In this document: one piece after another, positions 32,153 to 40,747 of the stretch
Numbering within the stretch: position 1 is the stretch's first letter
Layout: each line of letters opens with the position of its first letter
From: DAOPYU01 sp942493245
GTDB lineage: Bacteria; Sumerlaeota; Sumerlaeia; UBA8349
Assembly (NCBI GenBank): GCA_942493245.1
Contig: OW818685.1
Location: 3,348,001 to 3,412,000 of the forward strand
Reading direction: 5' to 3'
Length of the DNA stretch: 64,000 bases
The notes under the pieces: model-generated
What the model was told of the DNA's origin: nothing
Databases searched by the model: none
What the model saw: only the letters and a program-made list of their open reading frames with translations
Position numbers and translations under genes: made by a program

Positions 32153-34912
32153 ATGTCAAACTATCTTCGCATACTCCTGATAGAAGATTCCCTCGAAGAC
32201 GCAGAACTCCTCGAAATGGATTTGCGCCTGGCGGGTTACGAATTCATCCTCGTGCGCGTCGAGACGGAAGAAGAATTGCGAGCCAACCTGAGCGACTCCG
32301 AATGGGATATCATCCTCTCGGACTACAACCTGCCTCGATTCAACGGAATGGAAGCGCTCGAAATATGCAGAACGGTCGGTCTGGACATTCCGTTCATTCT
32401 GATGTCCGGCGATGTCGGAGAAGAGGTCGCCGCGGAGGCCATGGTCCAGGGCGCCCACGACTACATCATGAAAAACAACCGCGTCCGCCTGATACCCGCC
32501 ATTGATCGGGAATTGCGCGAAGCCCGCATCCGGCGCGAAAAACGGGAAATTGAGGACCGATTCCGTTCGCTCTTCGACGGCATGACCGAAGGCGTCATCC
32601 TTTACGAAATCCTGCGCGACACCTCCGGAGCGCCGGTGGACTACCGCATCCTGGACATGAACCCCACCTGCCAGAGACAATTGGGTGTGGATATTGCGGC
32701 CTGCCGGAACGAGTCGGTCGGCGTCCTGTTCGGTAACGCCACCCCTCTCGTGCGGAATTCCTTTCTGGGGGTCATCTCCCGCATGAAACCCTGCACATTT
32801 GAACTGCAATATCCTCCGGAGAAAAAACAATTCAATGTCCGTGTTTCCATGGCCAGCAAGGGAATCCTCGCGACGGTCCTCGAAGACATCACGGAAAGAA
32901 AACGCGCCGAACTCGACCAGCAACGGGAAATGCGTCTCGATGCGGCCTGTGCCCAATTGTCCCGCGCACTGATCGCGGAATCGGAATCCATTGAAAAAGT
33001 CGCCACACTCGTATTGAACCACGCGCTCAGTCTCACGGGGAGTCAATACGGCTTTGTCGCCGTTTTCGACCCCAACACCCGTGAAAAAACCTGTTACGGA
33101 ATAGATCGAACAACCGGCCAGTCCGGCTATCCGGACAAACTCTGGAAATTCACACTCGAGATCCAACCGGACGAGAACTATCCGGGAACCTGGAAACGCG
33201 CCCTCAACACCGGAAAACCCTTCCTGACCAATCTGCCGTCCGGAAACGATTCCGGAGAAATCCTGCCCCACATCGCGACACCGATCCAGCGTCTGCTGGC
33301 TGTCCCCGTCACCATCGGAACCGCCTTGGTGGGCCAGATCGTACTGGCAAACGCGCAGTCGGACTACACGCAGAATGAACTGAACGCCGTCCAGCGCCTG
33401 GGCGAAGTTTACGTCCTCGCTCTCGAACGCAACCGATTCTACGAAACAATCCGGGAACGAACACGCAGAACCCAGATCTTTCTGGACGCATTCCCCTGCA
33501 TCGCCCTGCTTCTGAGACCCAAAACGCATGAAATTGTCGCCATGAACAAAGCGGCTCAGAATGCGGGATGCAGGATCGGGCAAACCTGTTTCCAAAGCTG
33601 GGCCGGATTTGACACCCCTTGCCCCTGGTGCCAGGCGTCCGGCGTCTGGCATGAAGGAAAACCCCAACATGCGGAAGTGAACGGGGGCGGAACCATCTGG
33701 GACGCCTACTGGATACCCGTTTCGGACGACCTTTATCTGCATTACGCCTTCGACATCACGGCGCATAAACAAGCAGAGGAAGATATTCTCAAATTCAAGA
33801 CCATGGCGGACACGGCCAGTTACGGAACCGCGATCACCGATCTGGAAGGCTACCTGATCTATGTGAACAAAACGTTCGCACAACTGCACGAGTATCTGCC
33901 GGAAGAACTCCTGGGCAAGAATATCCGAATCCTTCACTCCCCTGAACAGGCGAATCAAGTGGATCACCTCTTCCGCAACACCTTCGATCGTTCCTCCCAT
34001 CAGGCCGAAGAAATCTGGCATCTCAAGAAAAGCGGAACCGCTTTCCCGTCCCTCATGAGCGTCCATCCCATCCCCGACCATCAGGGGAGCCCCGCATCGG
34101 TCTCGGTCACCATGATTGACATCACCGAATACAAAGCGCTCGAGGACCGATTGCAACAATCTCAGAAGATGGAAGCCATCGGACAATTGACCGGCGGAAT
34201 CGCCCATGACTTCAACAATGTCGTCCAGGTCATCAACGGATATACGGAGATCATCCTCGCCGACACACCCTCCGATGCCCCAACTCACCGTTACCTCAAG
34301 GAAGTTCAGGAAGCCGGTCTGCGCGCAGCGTCCCTGATTAGCCAGCTGATGGCCTTCAGTCGCAGGCAGAAAATTCAAGCGGAAGACCTCGATCTCAATC
34401 AAACCATACAAGGCATGCTCAAAATGCTGAACCGTACCATCGGCGAAAACATCCACCTCGAATTCATCCCCAGCCCGAACGCCGGAATCGTCCATGCCGA
34501 CAAGGGTAAGATCGAACAAATCCTGATGAACCTTTGCGTAAACGCCCGCGATGCAATCTCGGGAATCGGACAGATTACAGTCACAACCGACGACGTAGAA
34601 CTGACCGAAGATTTCTGTGCCGACTCTCCCTGGGCAAAACCCGGCCGCCATATCTGCTTAAGCGTGACCGATACCGGAACAGGGATGGATGAAAAGGTGC
34701 GGGAACACATTTTCGACCCCTTCTTCACAACCAAGACCGAAGGGCAGGGTACCGGCTTGGGACTGGCAACCATCTACGGTATTGTCAAGCAGCACGGCGG
34801 CCTGATTCGCGTTCAGAGTCAGGTCGGCAAAGGCTCCACATTCCGGATCTATTTCCGGACGGAAAAACAGGCATGTCGCACAATAACCCAGCCCTCTTTC
34901 GCCAAACGATAA
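32153..34912 (+). CDS. Hybrid sensor kinase REC-PAS-GAF-PAS-PAS-HisKA-HATPase
   Basis: A 919-residue soluble kinase. It begins with a receiver (ILLIEDSLEDAELLE, phosphoacceptor D57 in IILSDYNLPRFNG, MKNNRVRL), then PAS (FRSLFDGMTEGVILYEILRD), GAF (ALSLTGSQYGFVAVFDPNTR) and a PAS-like domain with an unusual cysteine cluster (GQTCFQSWAGFDTPCPWCQA). A further PAS follows (FKTMADTASYGTAITDLEGY). The kinase core has H685 in TGGIAHDFNNVVQVING, N box NLCVNARDAI and G boxes DTGTGM and GTGLGLATIYG. The ATG at 32153 is preferred because GGAG lies five bases upstream and the receiver starts here. An Rcp1-like regulator gene just before it is broken, so its downstream partner may have been lost or replaced. 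Confidence 0.93.
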   Translation: MSNYLRILLIEDSLEDAELLEMDLRLAGYEFILVRVETEEELRANLSDSEWDIILSDYNLPRFNGMEALEICRTVGLDIPFILMSGDVGEEVAAEAMVQGAHDYIMKNNRVRLIPAIDRELREARIRREKREIEDRFRSLFDGMTEGVILYEILRDTSGAPVDYRILDMNPTCQRQLGVDIAACRNESVGVLFGNATPLVRNSFLGVISRMKPCTFELQYPPEKKQFNVRVSMASKGILATVLEDITERKRAELDQQREMRLDAACAQLSRALIAESESIEKVATLVLNHALSLTGSQYGFVAVFDPNTREKTCYGIDRTTGQSGYPDKLWKFTLEIQPDENYPGTWKRALNTGKPFLTNLPSGNDSGEILPHIATPIQRLLAVPVTIGTALVGQIVLANAQSDYTQNELNAVQRLGEVYVLALERNRFYETIRERTRRTQIFLDAFPCIALLLRPKTHEIVAMNKAAQNAGCRIGQTCFQSWAGFDTPCPWCQASGVWHEGKPQHAEVNGGGTIWDAYWIPVSDDLYLHYAFDITAHKQAEEDILKFKTMADTASYGTAITDLEGYLIYVNKTFAQLHEYLPEELLGKNIRILHSPEQANQVDHLFRNTFDRSSHQAEEIWHLKKSGTAFPSLMSVHPIPDHQGSPASVSVTMIDITEYKALEDRLQQSQKMEAIGQLTGGIAHDFNNVVQVINGYTEIILADTPSDAPTHRYLKEVQEAGLRAASLISQLMAFSRRQKIQAEDLDLNQTIQGMLKMLNRTIGENIHLEFIPSPNAGIVHADKGKIEQILMNLCVNARDAISGIGQITVTTDDVELTEDFCADSPWAKPGRHICLSVTDTGTGMDEKVREHIFDPFFTTKTEGQGTGLGLATIYGIVKQHGGLIRVQSQVGKGSTFRIYFRTEKQACRTITQPSFAKR

Positions 34913-34956
34913 ACAGGACACGGAACGCCTCATATCCGGCGCGAGAAGAAAAGTCG

Positions 34957-35589
34957 TCACTTCACAAAACCAGGATAGCTCCGCCGCTTGTCATAGAGAA
35001 TCTTGGCGGACAGCACGGTCAGCAGCAACAGAACGAATCCACCCGCAAAAAAAGACAACCGATGCAACAGCAAGGCATTCGCTGCTATGATCGCTGGAAG
35101 GAAACTGAACCAAAGAAGTCTGGAAATCCGGGTGTTGTCCTGCATGAGCCGCTCGATCGTCGCAGAATCGGGCACAAGCCCCTTGCGGGCGTCGCCAATC
35201 CGCTCCTCCAGACACTGCCGCCACTCCTGCGCGCCCGCGCCGGAGGCGTCCCGAATCGCAAGGCCCAACATCCGCAAGCGGTTCTCTTTCAGGTAAATCA
35301 ACTTCAGGAAACAGCCCTTCCAGTAATGGTTCCCCAGAGTACTGCAGGGATAAACCGCCACTAACGCATCGAGCGGCACACACAGCGGTTGCCCGGCCCC
35401 GCGATCCACCTGAAGACTCTCTTCCGTCAAACGGATACTCGTGTTGCCGTGTTTCGTAATCCGCTCGCCCCGAAAAAACAAACGGTCCACCATCCCGGCG
35501 TCATAAGCGATGGGAACCGGCCAGTCCCCTTCAAAGAAACCCACATCCGATTCAACCGACAAAAGAACACCCATCTCGCGTTCCGACAT
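34957..35589 (-). CDS. Two-helix membrane protein of unknown function
   Basis: A 210-residue protein with a soluble N-terminal part of about 150 residues (FFRGERITKHGNTSIRLTEE, GNHYWKGCFLKLIYLKEN) and two closely spaced membrane helices at the end (LLWFSFLPAIIAANALLL; FFAGGFVLLLLTVLSAKIL). The N-terminal part looks like a PH-like beta barrel (inference). The ATG at 35589 is preceded by AGGAAAGG and lies 20 bp after the sensor kinase stop, so it is the last gene of the lipoprotein-PhnD-kinase operon. No family recognised; a role in that sensory system is suggested only by position. Confidence 0.75.
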   Translation of the reverse strand: MSEREMGVLLSVESDVGFFEGDWPVPIAYDAGMVDRLFFRGERITKHGNTSIRLTEESLQVDRGAGQPLCVPLDALVAVYPCSTLGNHYWKGCFLKLIYLKENRLRMLGLAIRDASGAGAQEWRQCLEERIGDARKGLVPDSATIERLMQDNTRISRLLWFSFLPAIIAANALLLHRLSFFAGGFVLLLLTVLSAKILYDKRRSYPGFVK

Positions 35590-35609
35590 CAAAGAAACCT
35601 TTCCTGTCC

Positions 35610-36959
35610 TCAATCCGCCGCGGGCAAAACGATCCGGAAACGCGTCCCCGTTCCCTCGGCGCTCTCGACACTGAGCGTTCCACCCAGATCTTCGATGATC
35701 GAACGCGAAATATAAAGCCCCAGCCCCGTTCCCCCCTCGGCCGATTTCGTAGAATAGAATGGAGAAAAAATCTTGTGCAGATGCTCGGCGGAAATACCCG
35801 GTCCATTGTCCGCGATCACAATGACCACCTTGGAACCTTCACCGGACCCCTCCATTGGCACAGAAACCAGCGGTTGGGTTGCCTCATCTTTTTCCTCGCC
35901 CGCCTCCGCCGCGAACGGCTCATTCCCCGTCAAAAGCGGATCGAACCCCGTTGACACCCGCAACTCACCCCGCCCCCCCAACGCCTGATACGCATTCAGG
36001 ATAATATTCGAGAAAACCTGAACCAGGCGATAGGGATGCGCCAGAACCAGCGGCAAACCGGGTCGCAAACGCAAATGCAGACGCGTGGCGCCCCGCTCGT
36101 ACTGCACCAGATTGAGCGCCTGTTCCATCACCCGGTTTACATCCACATACTCTTCATCCGGTTCGTCCGCGCGCACAAACCGCTCCAGATTCAAATCCCG
36201 CAGAATGTCGAAAAAGAGCGTCACCTGCGTCCGCATGTTGCGCAACGCCCGCGTGGCGCCCGCAAACCCACCCAGCGCCTCGGTCAGGTCGGCCAGTTCA
36301 TGCTTGATGTTCGTCATCGGCTTGCGGATGTCGTGGAAAATGTTCGCGGTCAGCAACCCCGCCAGCGACAACCGCTCCATCCGGATCAACTCACGCCGGT
36401 TCTGCTCCAGAATCTCCGTCGTCACCGCCAGCGTCTGTTCCTGGCGGAAAATCCGCACGCTCAGAGCCAGAACCGCCAGAAGAATCAGAAAGATCGCGAT
36501 GGAGATGGAAACCCGCACCAGACTCAGCGTCGTCGTATCCAGATCGAGATAGAGCGCGCCCACCTCTTCGCCGTTCAAGCGGATCGGCTCGCGCCGCAAC
36601 GCGTCGAGCGATTGCAGCCAATCCATCGGATGGTCCATTTCATACGTATAGGGATACAGAACCACCGGATTCGTCTGATCGCCCCGTTTCGCGAGTTTCG
36701 CCACATACAGATTCCGGATGCGCATCTCTCCCACGAAACTCTTCGCCAGTTCCTCGATCTTGTTGAAGTCCACCCGGGGATCGTCCGCCTGCTTGAGCGC
36801 ACCGGACGACTCGAATGCCCGGACCGCCACCGTCACATTCGAATCCAGCTCCTGACGATACAGGCTGGCCACATGCGCCAACACCCCCACCATCGCCACA
36901 CACACCAGCAGCGCGACCACCACCAGAACCTGACTGGCCTGTTTCCCCAGAATATTCAC
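35610..36959 (-). CDS. Membrane-bound sensor histidine kinase
   Basis: A 449-residue kinase with TM1 at about 9-31, a periplasmic loop of about 115 residues, and TM2 at about 147-169 (LVRVSISIAIFLILLAVLAL). A short linker leads to the dimerisation helix with H209 in ANIFHDIRKPMTNIKHELAD. The ATPase domain has the N box IILNAYQALGG, DNGPGISAEH and GGTGLGLYISRSI. The start is GTG at 36959, overlapping the upstream PhnD-like gene by GTGA, which implies coupled translation. No receiver gene is in the operon, so its phosphotransfer partner must be elsewhere. The coupled binding protein probably supplies the ligand signal, by analogy with other binding-protein/kinase pairs. Confidence 0.92.
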   Translation of the reverse strand: MNILGKQASQVLVVVALLVCVAMVGVLAHVASLYRQELDSNVTVAVRAFESSGALKQADDPRVDFNKIEELAKSFVGEMRIRNLYVAKLAKRGDQTNPVVLYPYTYEMDHPMDWLQSLDALRREPIRLNGEEVGALYLDLDTTTLSLVRVSISIAIFLILLAVLALSVRIFRQEQTLAVTTEILEQNRRELIRMERLSLAGLLTANIFHDIRKPMTNIKHELADLTEALGGFAGATRALRNMRTQVTLFFDILRDLNLERFVRADEPDEEYVDVNRVMEQALNLVQYERGATRLHLRLRPGLPLVLAHPYRLVQVFSNIILNAYQALGGRGELRVSTGFDPLLTGNEPFAAEAGEEKDEATQPLVSVPMEGSGEGSKVVIVIADNGPGISAEHLHKIFSPFYSTKSAEGGTGLGLYISRSIIEDLGGTLSVESAEGTGTRFRIVLPAAD

Positions 36960-38311
36960 CGTGTGTACCCCTGTGTCAATTTGACATCGTCCATCATTTC
37001 CTTGTACGCCCGCTCCTGTTCTTCATCGCCCCGAAGCATACGCGGGGCGCTGGGATTGACCTCGTACAAGCGCCACAGGGAACGGCGCATTTCCGCGCCC
37101 ACCGAGGCGCCCGGCATGCCCGGTCCATAAATTGCCCGAATCAGAAGCGGATCAGTGGGAACAGGCTGCGTCCGGTTGATCAGGGTCACATACGGATTGT
37201 CGTCCCGGGAAAGATCCACCTTCTCTCCCCCACTCAACTCCTCCAGCATTTCCTGCAGAACACTCTCATCGCACGCGCCCACGTCGCACAACCCGCTCAC
37301 CACCGCCTTGAACACATTCTGCGGCGAACCGAAAAACAGAAACTTCGGCGAACAGTGTTCATACTCTTCCCAGAGCATCTTGCGCACATAGAAATACCCC
37401 GCCGCGTCGTGAGAACCCGAAACCGCCAGGACAGACGATGGATCGCCCAGCAGGCGTTTCACGTTTCTCTTGTTCAAATCGGACGTCTTGCGCTTGAACA
37501 GCACCCCGTTGCGCACAATATGCCGTCCCCGGCCATCCCCCTTTTCGGTCGAGGGACGCATCATCGTCTTGGAGAAAACCACATAGCGATCCGCCCCGGG
37601 TTTTCCCTCAGACGGCTCATACAGATTGGATCGAACGATCCGGTCCTGCACATAAACCATCGCCGGGCAGAACACCAGATCGAACTCCGCCTGACCCATA
37701 CGCTGGAGCATGTCCTCCGGCCCGTCGCATTGACGCAGATGCAGATCGCTCAACCCCGCATCCGCCATCACCTTGCGAAAAGCCTTATCCTCCCGCAGAT
37801 GATTCTGAACCTGCTGGTACCATTCGAAATCCTGTGTTCCCCCGCTCGATACGCTCAAAAATCCAATCCGGAACACACGCCCCCCCATAACAGGCTCGGA
37901 TGTCACGGACGCTGACGTCGGTTTCTCCAACTGCGCCCGAATCGAGTCCGCAAGCGCCGCCGATGGCGTCGGAACTCTCCCCGACTGAGTCCCGGTCGTC
38001 ACCGGCGCAGGCGCAGCCTGCTGCGTCACACTTGTCGTTTGAGGAAGAGCAACGGTTGGAACAGGGGGCGGGGTCGGTAACACAGGCTGCGGCGTTTTAG
38101 CCGGTGGAATCGCCGGTTTGGAAGCGGGCATTGACACGCCAGCTGCTTTCGGCGTTGGTGCCGGTTTCGCGCCAGGCAACGCCAACGCGGGTTTGGAAGC
38201 GGGAGGCGCCGGTGGCGTCTGAGCCACAGCGACTCCGGAGAAAAGACAAAGCAACAGCGCCAGACTCGACACCCGATAAACGGCCATCGCCTGTCGCCAG
38301 AATTGCGTCAT
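36956..38311 (-). CDS. PhnD-like periplasmic binding protein with Pro/Ala-rich N-terminus
   Basis: About 451 residues. A signal peptide (MAVYRVSSLALLLCLFSGVA...) is followed by ~110 residues of low-complexity Ala/Pro/Thr sequence (TPPAPPASKPALALPGAKPA). The periplasmic-binding domain starts at FRIGFLSVSSGGTQDFEWYQ. Family segments include DGPEDMLQRMGQAEFDLVFC, VAVSGSHDAAGY-like loops (LAVSGSHDAAGYFYVRK), FFGSPQNVFKAVVSGLCDVG and ACDESVLQEML, as in PhnD/PF12974 proteins. Start choice is uncertain: ATGs at 38335, 38311 and 38287 all keep the signal peptide; 38311 has AAGG upstream. There are no ABC permease genes nearby. The GTGA overlap with a sensor kinase suggests ligand sensing rather than transport. 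The actual ligand is not predictable. Confidence 0.85.
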   Translation of the reverse strand: MTQFWRQAMAVYRVSSLALLLCLFSGVAVAQTPPAPPASKPALALPGAKPAPTPKAAGVSMPASKPAIPPAKTPQPVLPTPPPVPTVALPQTTSVTQQAAPAPVTTGTQSGRVPTPSAALADSIRAQLEKPTSASVTSEPVMGGRVFRIGFLSVSSGGTQDFEWYQQVQNHLREDKAFRKVMADAGLSDLHLRQCDGPEDMLQRMGQAEFDLVFCPAMVYVQDRIVRSNLYEPSEGKPGADRYVVFSKTMMRPSTEKGDGRGRHIVRNGVLFKRKTSDLNKRNVKRLLGDPSSVLAVSGSHDAAGYFYVRKMLWEEYEHCSPKFLFFGSPQNVFKAVVSGLCDVGACDESVLQEMLEELSGGEKVDLSRDDNPYVTLINRTQPVPTDPLLIRAIYGPGMPGASVGAEMRRSLWRLYEVNPSAPRMLRGDEEQERAYKEMMDDVKLTQGYTR

Positions 38312-38399
38312 CCCCGCCTTACATCCAATCTTCATCTGCCAGACTCTCGATCGTCGCCCCAGAACTCGAATCCTCGCACCCCGCCACACGACTCTCCCT

Positions 38400-39206
38400 C
38401 TACGACGCCTGGATCTGAACAATCGTGTAATTCCCAGGGCCGGTGGGACGCTTGGCCAACACCTTGATGTAGGAGGCAGCCACCTCCTTGAATTTGAGCG
38501 ACCGTTTCTCTCCGCTCATCCCGTTGCTCACCGAAGCAACCGGAAACCAATCCGATTTGTCCTGAGACACCAGCACGTCGTACTCGGTTGCGGCCGTCGG
38601 CCCCCACTGAATCGTCAATTCCGAGATGTTCCGCTTCTCCTGCAATTCCATGATCGCCGACTGAACGCCCGCCATCCCGGAATCCGACACATTCTGCGGA
38701 CCATCCATACCCTTGCCCCCCGGAGTGGGGGGCTGCAAACCCTCGACCGGACGCTCAACCGCCGCCCCGCCGGACTTGGGGGTCACCGTACGCGTATTCG
38801 GTTTAACCTCCGGAACAACCGCGTTCGCGCTCATCACCTGAGTGCGCCAGAACAGAACAAAGGTCGGAAACAACCAGATGCTTGAAGACGAAGAATTGAC
38901 ATCCACCAGATCCGTTGCGCCCTGCTGCCTGGCAAACCGCGACATCATGTCGGCCAGCCGGTTGAGGTTCGCCGTGTTCTCAAAGAAGACGATGCTCAAC
39001 TCTCCCGGCGCCGCCGGATCCCCCGTGACAATCGGGAAACTGAACAGATACAACCCGGAAATCTTGCCATTCACATGGCACACGTTCTCACGACCCGGTT
39101 CCAGGTTCAAATCATTGAACGCAACCGCCGTATCGAGCGACGTACAACCGGTAAGACAGAAACAGGAGAAAAAACAAAGCAGGATCAGAAAGGAAAAAGC
39201 ACGCAT
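38400..39206 (-). CDS. Lipoprotein with C-terminal F5/8-type (discoidin-like) domain
   Basis: A 268-residue lipoprotein. The signal sequence MRAFSFLILLCFFSCFCLTG ends in the lipobox LTGC, giving lipidation at the following Cys. AAGGAGAG lies just before the ATG at 39206. A beta-rich middle region (VNGKISGLYLFSFPIVTGD; IVFFENTANLNRLADMMSRF) is followed by a Pro-rich linker. The C-terminal segment (ISELTIQWGPTAATEYDVLV, then SQDKSDWFPVASV) resembles F5/8 type C carbohydrate-binding folds. It is the first gene of a four-gene operon with the PhnD-like protein and sensor kinase, so it may take part in the same envelope-sensing device. It is divergent from yceH. Confidence 0.8.
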   Translation of the reverse strand: MRAFSFLILLCFFSCFCLTGCTSLDTAVAFNDLNLEPGRENVCHVNGKISGLYLFSFPIVTGDPAAPGELSIVFFENTANLNRLADMMSRFARQQGATDLVDVNSSSSSIWLFPTFVLFWRTQVMSANAVVPEVKPNTRTVTPKSGGAAVERPVEGLQPPTPGGKGMDGPQNVSDSGMAGVQSAIMELQEKRNISELTIQWGPTAATEYDVLVSQDKSDWFPVASVSNGMSGEKRSLKFKEVAASYIKVLAKRPTGPGNYTIVQIQAS

Positions 39207-39584
39207 AACGCTCTCCTTGCAACGGGAATGAACACAAAAGAACAAAGCGACGATCCACAAAAAACCAGCGAAGAACAACCCCTGCGTGTTCGAGAAAAGC
39301 CCACAGCCCCAGGAGAGCCGGGGCCGACTATTCCGATACTTACCACACCCTCTCCCTCACACGCAAGCGGTTTAGAACATTCCGTGAAAGGGAAAATTCG
39401 CACCCGCCAACCCGCCTTGCCCACCGCAACCACCATCCTGGCCCCGCCTCTCCCCCTTTTTACCTCGACAGACACCCGCCCCCACCCCTATCATGCCTTC
39501 GCGGTGGAAAACCGGATGCCTGCAAATTCATTCCCTACAACACACCCGGCTCTTCCACGCCGATTCCACGAGAAAGGCCTGCGC
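39207..39584. other. 378-bp divergent promoter region
   Basis: It lies between the lipoprotein operon (minus) and yceH (plus). An in-frame extension of yceH to 39075 is possible but shows no homologous sequence. No promoter box was assigned. Confidence 0.4.
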
Positions 39585-40253
39585 ATGGAACCCTTGACTC
39601 CCTCCCAGGTACGCGTTCTGGGCTGCCTGATCGAAAAGGCCCTCACCACGCCCGAATACTACCCCCTCACGCTTAACTCGCTCACCACTGCCTGCAACCA
39701 GAAATCGAACCGCAACCCGATGGTCTCCTACGACGACAAGACCGTCGTGCGCGCACTCGACGGCCTGCGCCAGATCGCCCTGGCCGGACAAGTCATCTCC
39801 AGCGACGCCCGTGTCCCCAAATACAAACACAACTTCGGCCAGGCGCTCCACCTCACCGACGCCCAGGTCGCCATCCTCTGCGAACTCATGCTGCGCGGTC
39901 CTCAGACCCTCGGCGAGCTGCGCGGGCGCTGTAAACGCATGCACGACTTCAACGACCTTGCCGAGGTCGAAGCCACCCTCCAGCAGCTCATCGAACGCCC
40001 CGATCCCCTCGTCAAACAACTCCCCCGTCAGGTCGGATTCAAAGAATCGCGCTACGCCCACCTGCTCGCCGGGGAACCCCTGGAAGAACCCGCCGCCCAG
40101 TCCAACGGGACCGTCCGCCTCGAATCCGCCGCGCTGGAAGTCCAGGAAGAGAACCAGAGGATCGCCCAGATCGAAGAACAAATGGCCGAACTCCGCGACG
40201 AACTCGCCGCCCTGCGCGCCGAATTCCGAGACTTCCGGAAACAATTCGAATAA
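39585..40253 (+). CDS. yceH: YceH-family (DUF480) protein
   Basis: A 222-residue protein of the DUF480/YceH family, built from winged-helix domains. The conserved opening is LTPSQVRVLGCLIEKALTTP, then EYYPLTLNSLTTACNQKSNR, followed by DDKTVVRALDGLR. A second conserved region (VAILCELMLRGPQTLGELRG) precedes KQLPRQVGFKESRYAHLLAG. The C-terminus is a coiled coil (EENQRIAQIEEQMAELRDEL). The start at 39585 matches the family N-terminus and has AGAAAGG upstream. The molecular role is not established; the winged helices suggest nucleic-acid binding. Confidence 0.93.
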   Translation: MEPLTPSQVRVLGCLIEKALTTPEYYPLTLNSLTTACNQKSNRNPMVSYDDKTVVRALDGLRQIALAGQVISSDARVPKYKHNFGQALHLTDAQVAILCELMLRGPQTLGELRGRCKRMHDFNDLAEVEATLQQLIERPDPLVKQLPRQVGFKESRYAHLLAGEPLEEPAAQSNGTVRLESAALEVQEENQRIAQIEEQMAELRDELAALRAEFRDFRKQFE

Positions 40254-40375
40254 TCCCAAGCAACTTGACGCCAGATCCCGGTCGAAAGTGCGGCCCAACC
40301 ACTTTCTTGAAACACACAACAGACGAACCGTAACCCTGCCATTCTCTGTTCTGGGTGTTCCAAGCAGAAATATCT

Positions 40376-40448
40376 GTAGGGGCGGGTTTCAAACCCGCCC
40401 TTTCCCAATCCGGAACGTCTGCCGGGCGGGTTTGAAACCCGCCCCTAC
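40376..40448. repeat. Perfect 25-bp inverted repeat (GTAGGGGCGGG family)
   Basis: Arm 1 at 40376-40400 begins GTAGGGGCGGGTTTCAAACC and arm 2 at 40424-40448 is its exact reverse complement. Each arm is itself palindromic (GGGCGGGTTT/AAACCCGCCC). A related element lies at 59692-59717. Confidence 0.85.
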
Positions 40449-40477
40449 GGAATACTCTAAATTGTCCAATGTGAAAA

Positions 40478-40534
40478 TTATACCACCGGACCGTTGGACT
40501 TCAAGCCGAGACTGTATCTTTATCCAGCCGGAAT
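40478..40534 (-). pseudogene. Fragment of an RCC1-like repeat
   Basis: On the minus strand this reads IPAG-stop-RYSLGLKSNGPVV-stop. This matches the blade core SAGYRHSLGLKSDGSVV of the giant protein encoded at 11873-21613. The DNA also matches that gene closely around CCGTTGGACTTCAA. No further blades are present, so it is a relic of a related gene or of DNA copied from it. Confidence 0.6.
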
Positions 40535-40573
40535 AGTCCTCCAAACGGGTATTGTACAAGTGAAGGAAAACCC

Positions 40574-40609
40574 GAGGGGGAGAAGGTCACTTCGGGCCTT
40601 CTCCCCCTC
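40574..40609. terminator. 13-bp perfect hairpin between yceH and the reductase gene
   Basis: GAGGGGGAGAAGG (40574-40586) pairs exactly with CCTTCTCCCCCTC (40597-40609). It resembles the terminator stem of the giant gene. T-runs are weak on both sides (TTGAT on plus, GGGTTTTCC on minus); it may stop both convergent transcripts. Confidence 0.5.
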
Positions 40610-40691
40610 TTGATACTCATCTTCTTCAAATGTCTCGTCCGGGCGAGGGTCATTCTCTGAACTAACCCATCTTGCGCAACCCGACTTGCTG

Positions 40692-40716
40692 TTTCGTGTC
40701 TTTCGTGCGTTTCGTG
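40692..40716. repeat. Three tandem TTTCGTG units, 9-bp period
   Basis: TTTCGTG occurs at 40692, 40701 and 40710, separated by two-base spacers (TC, CG). It lies 32 bp beyond the reductase stop codon. Confidence 0.6.
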
Positions 40717-40747
40717 GTAAAATAAATCGGTTTTATTCCGCCCCGCC

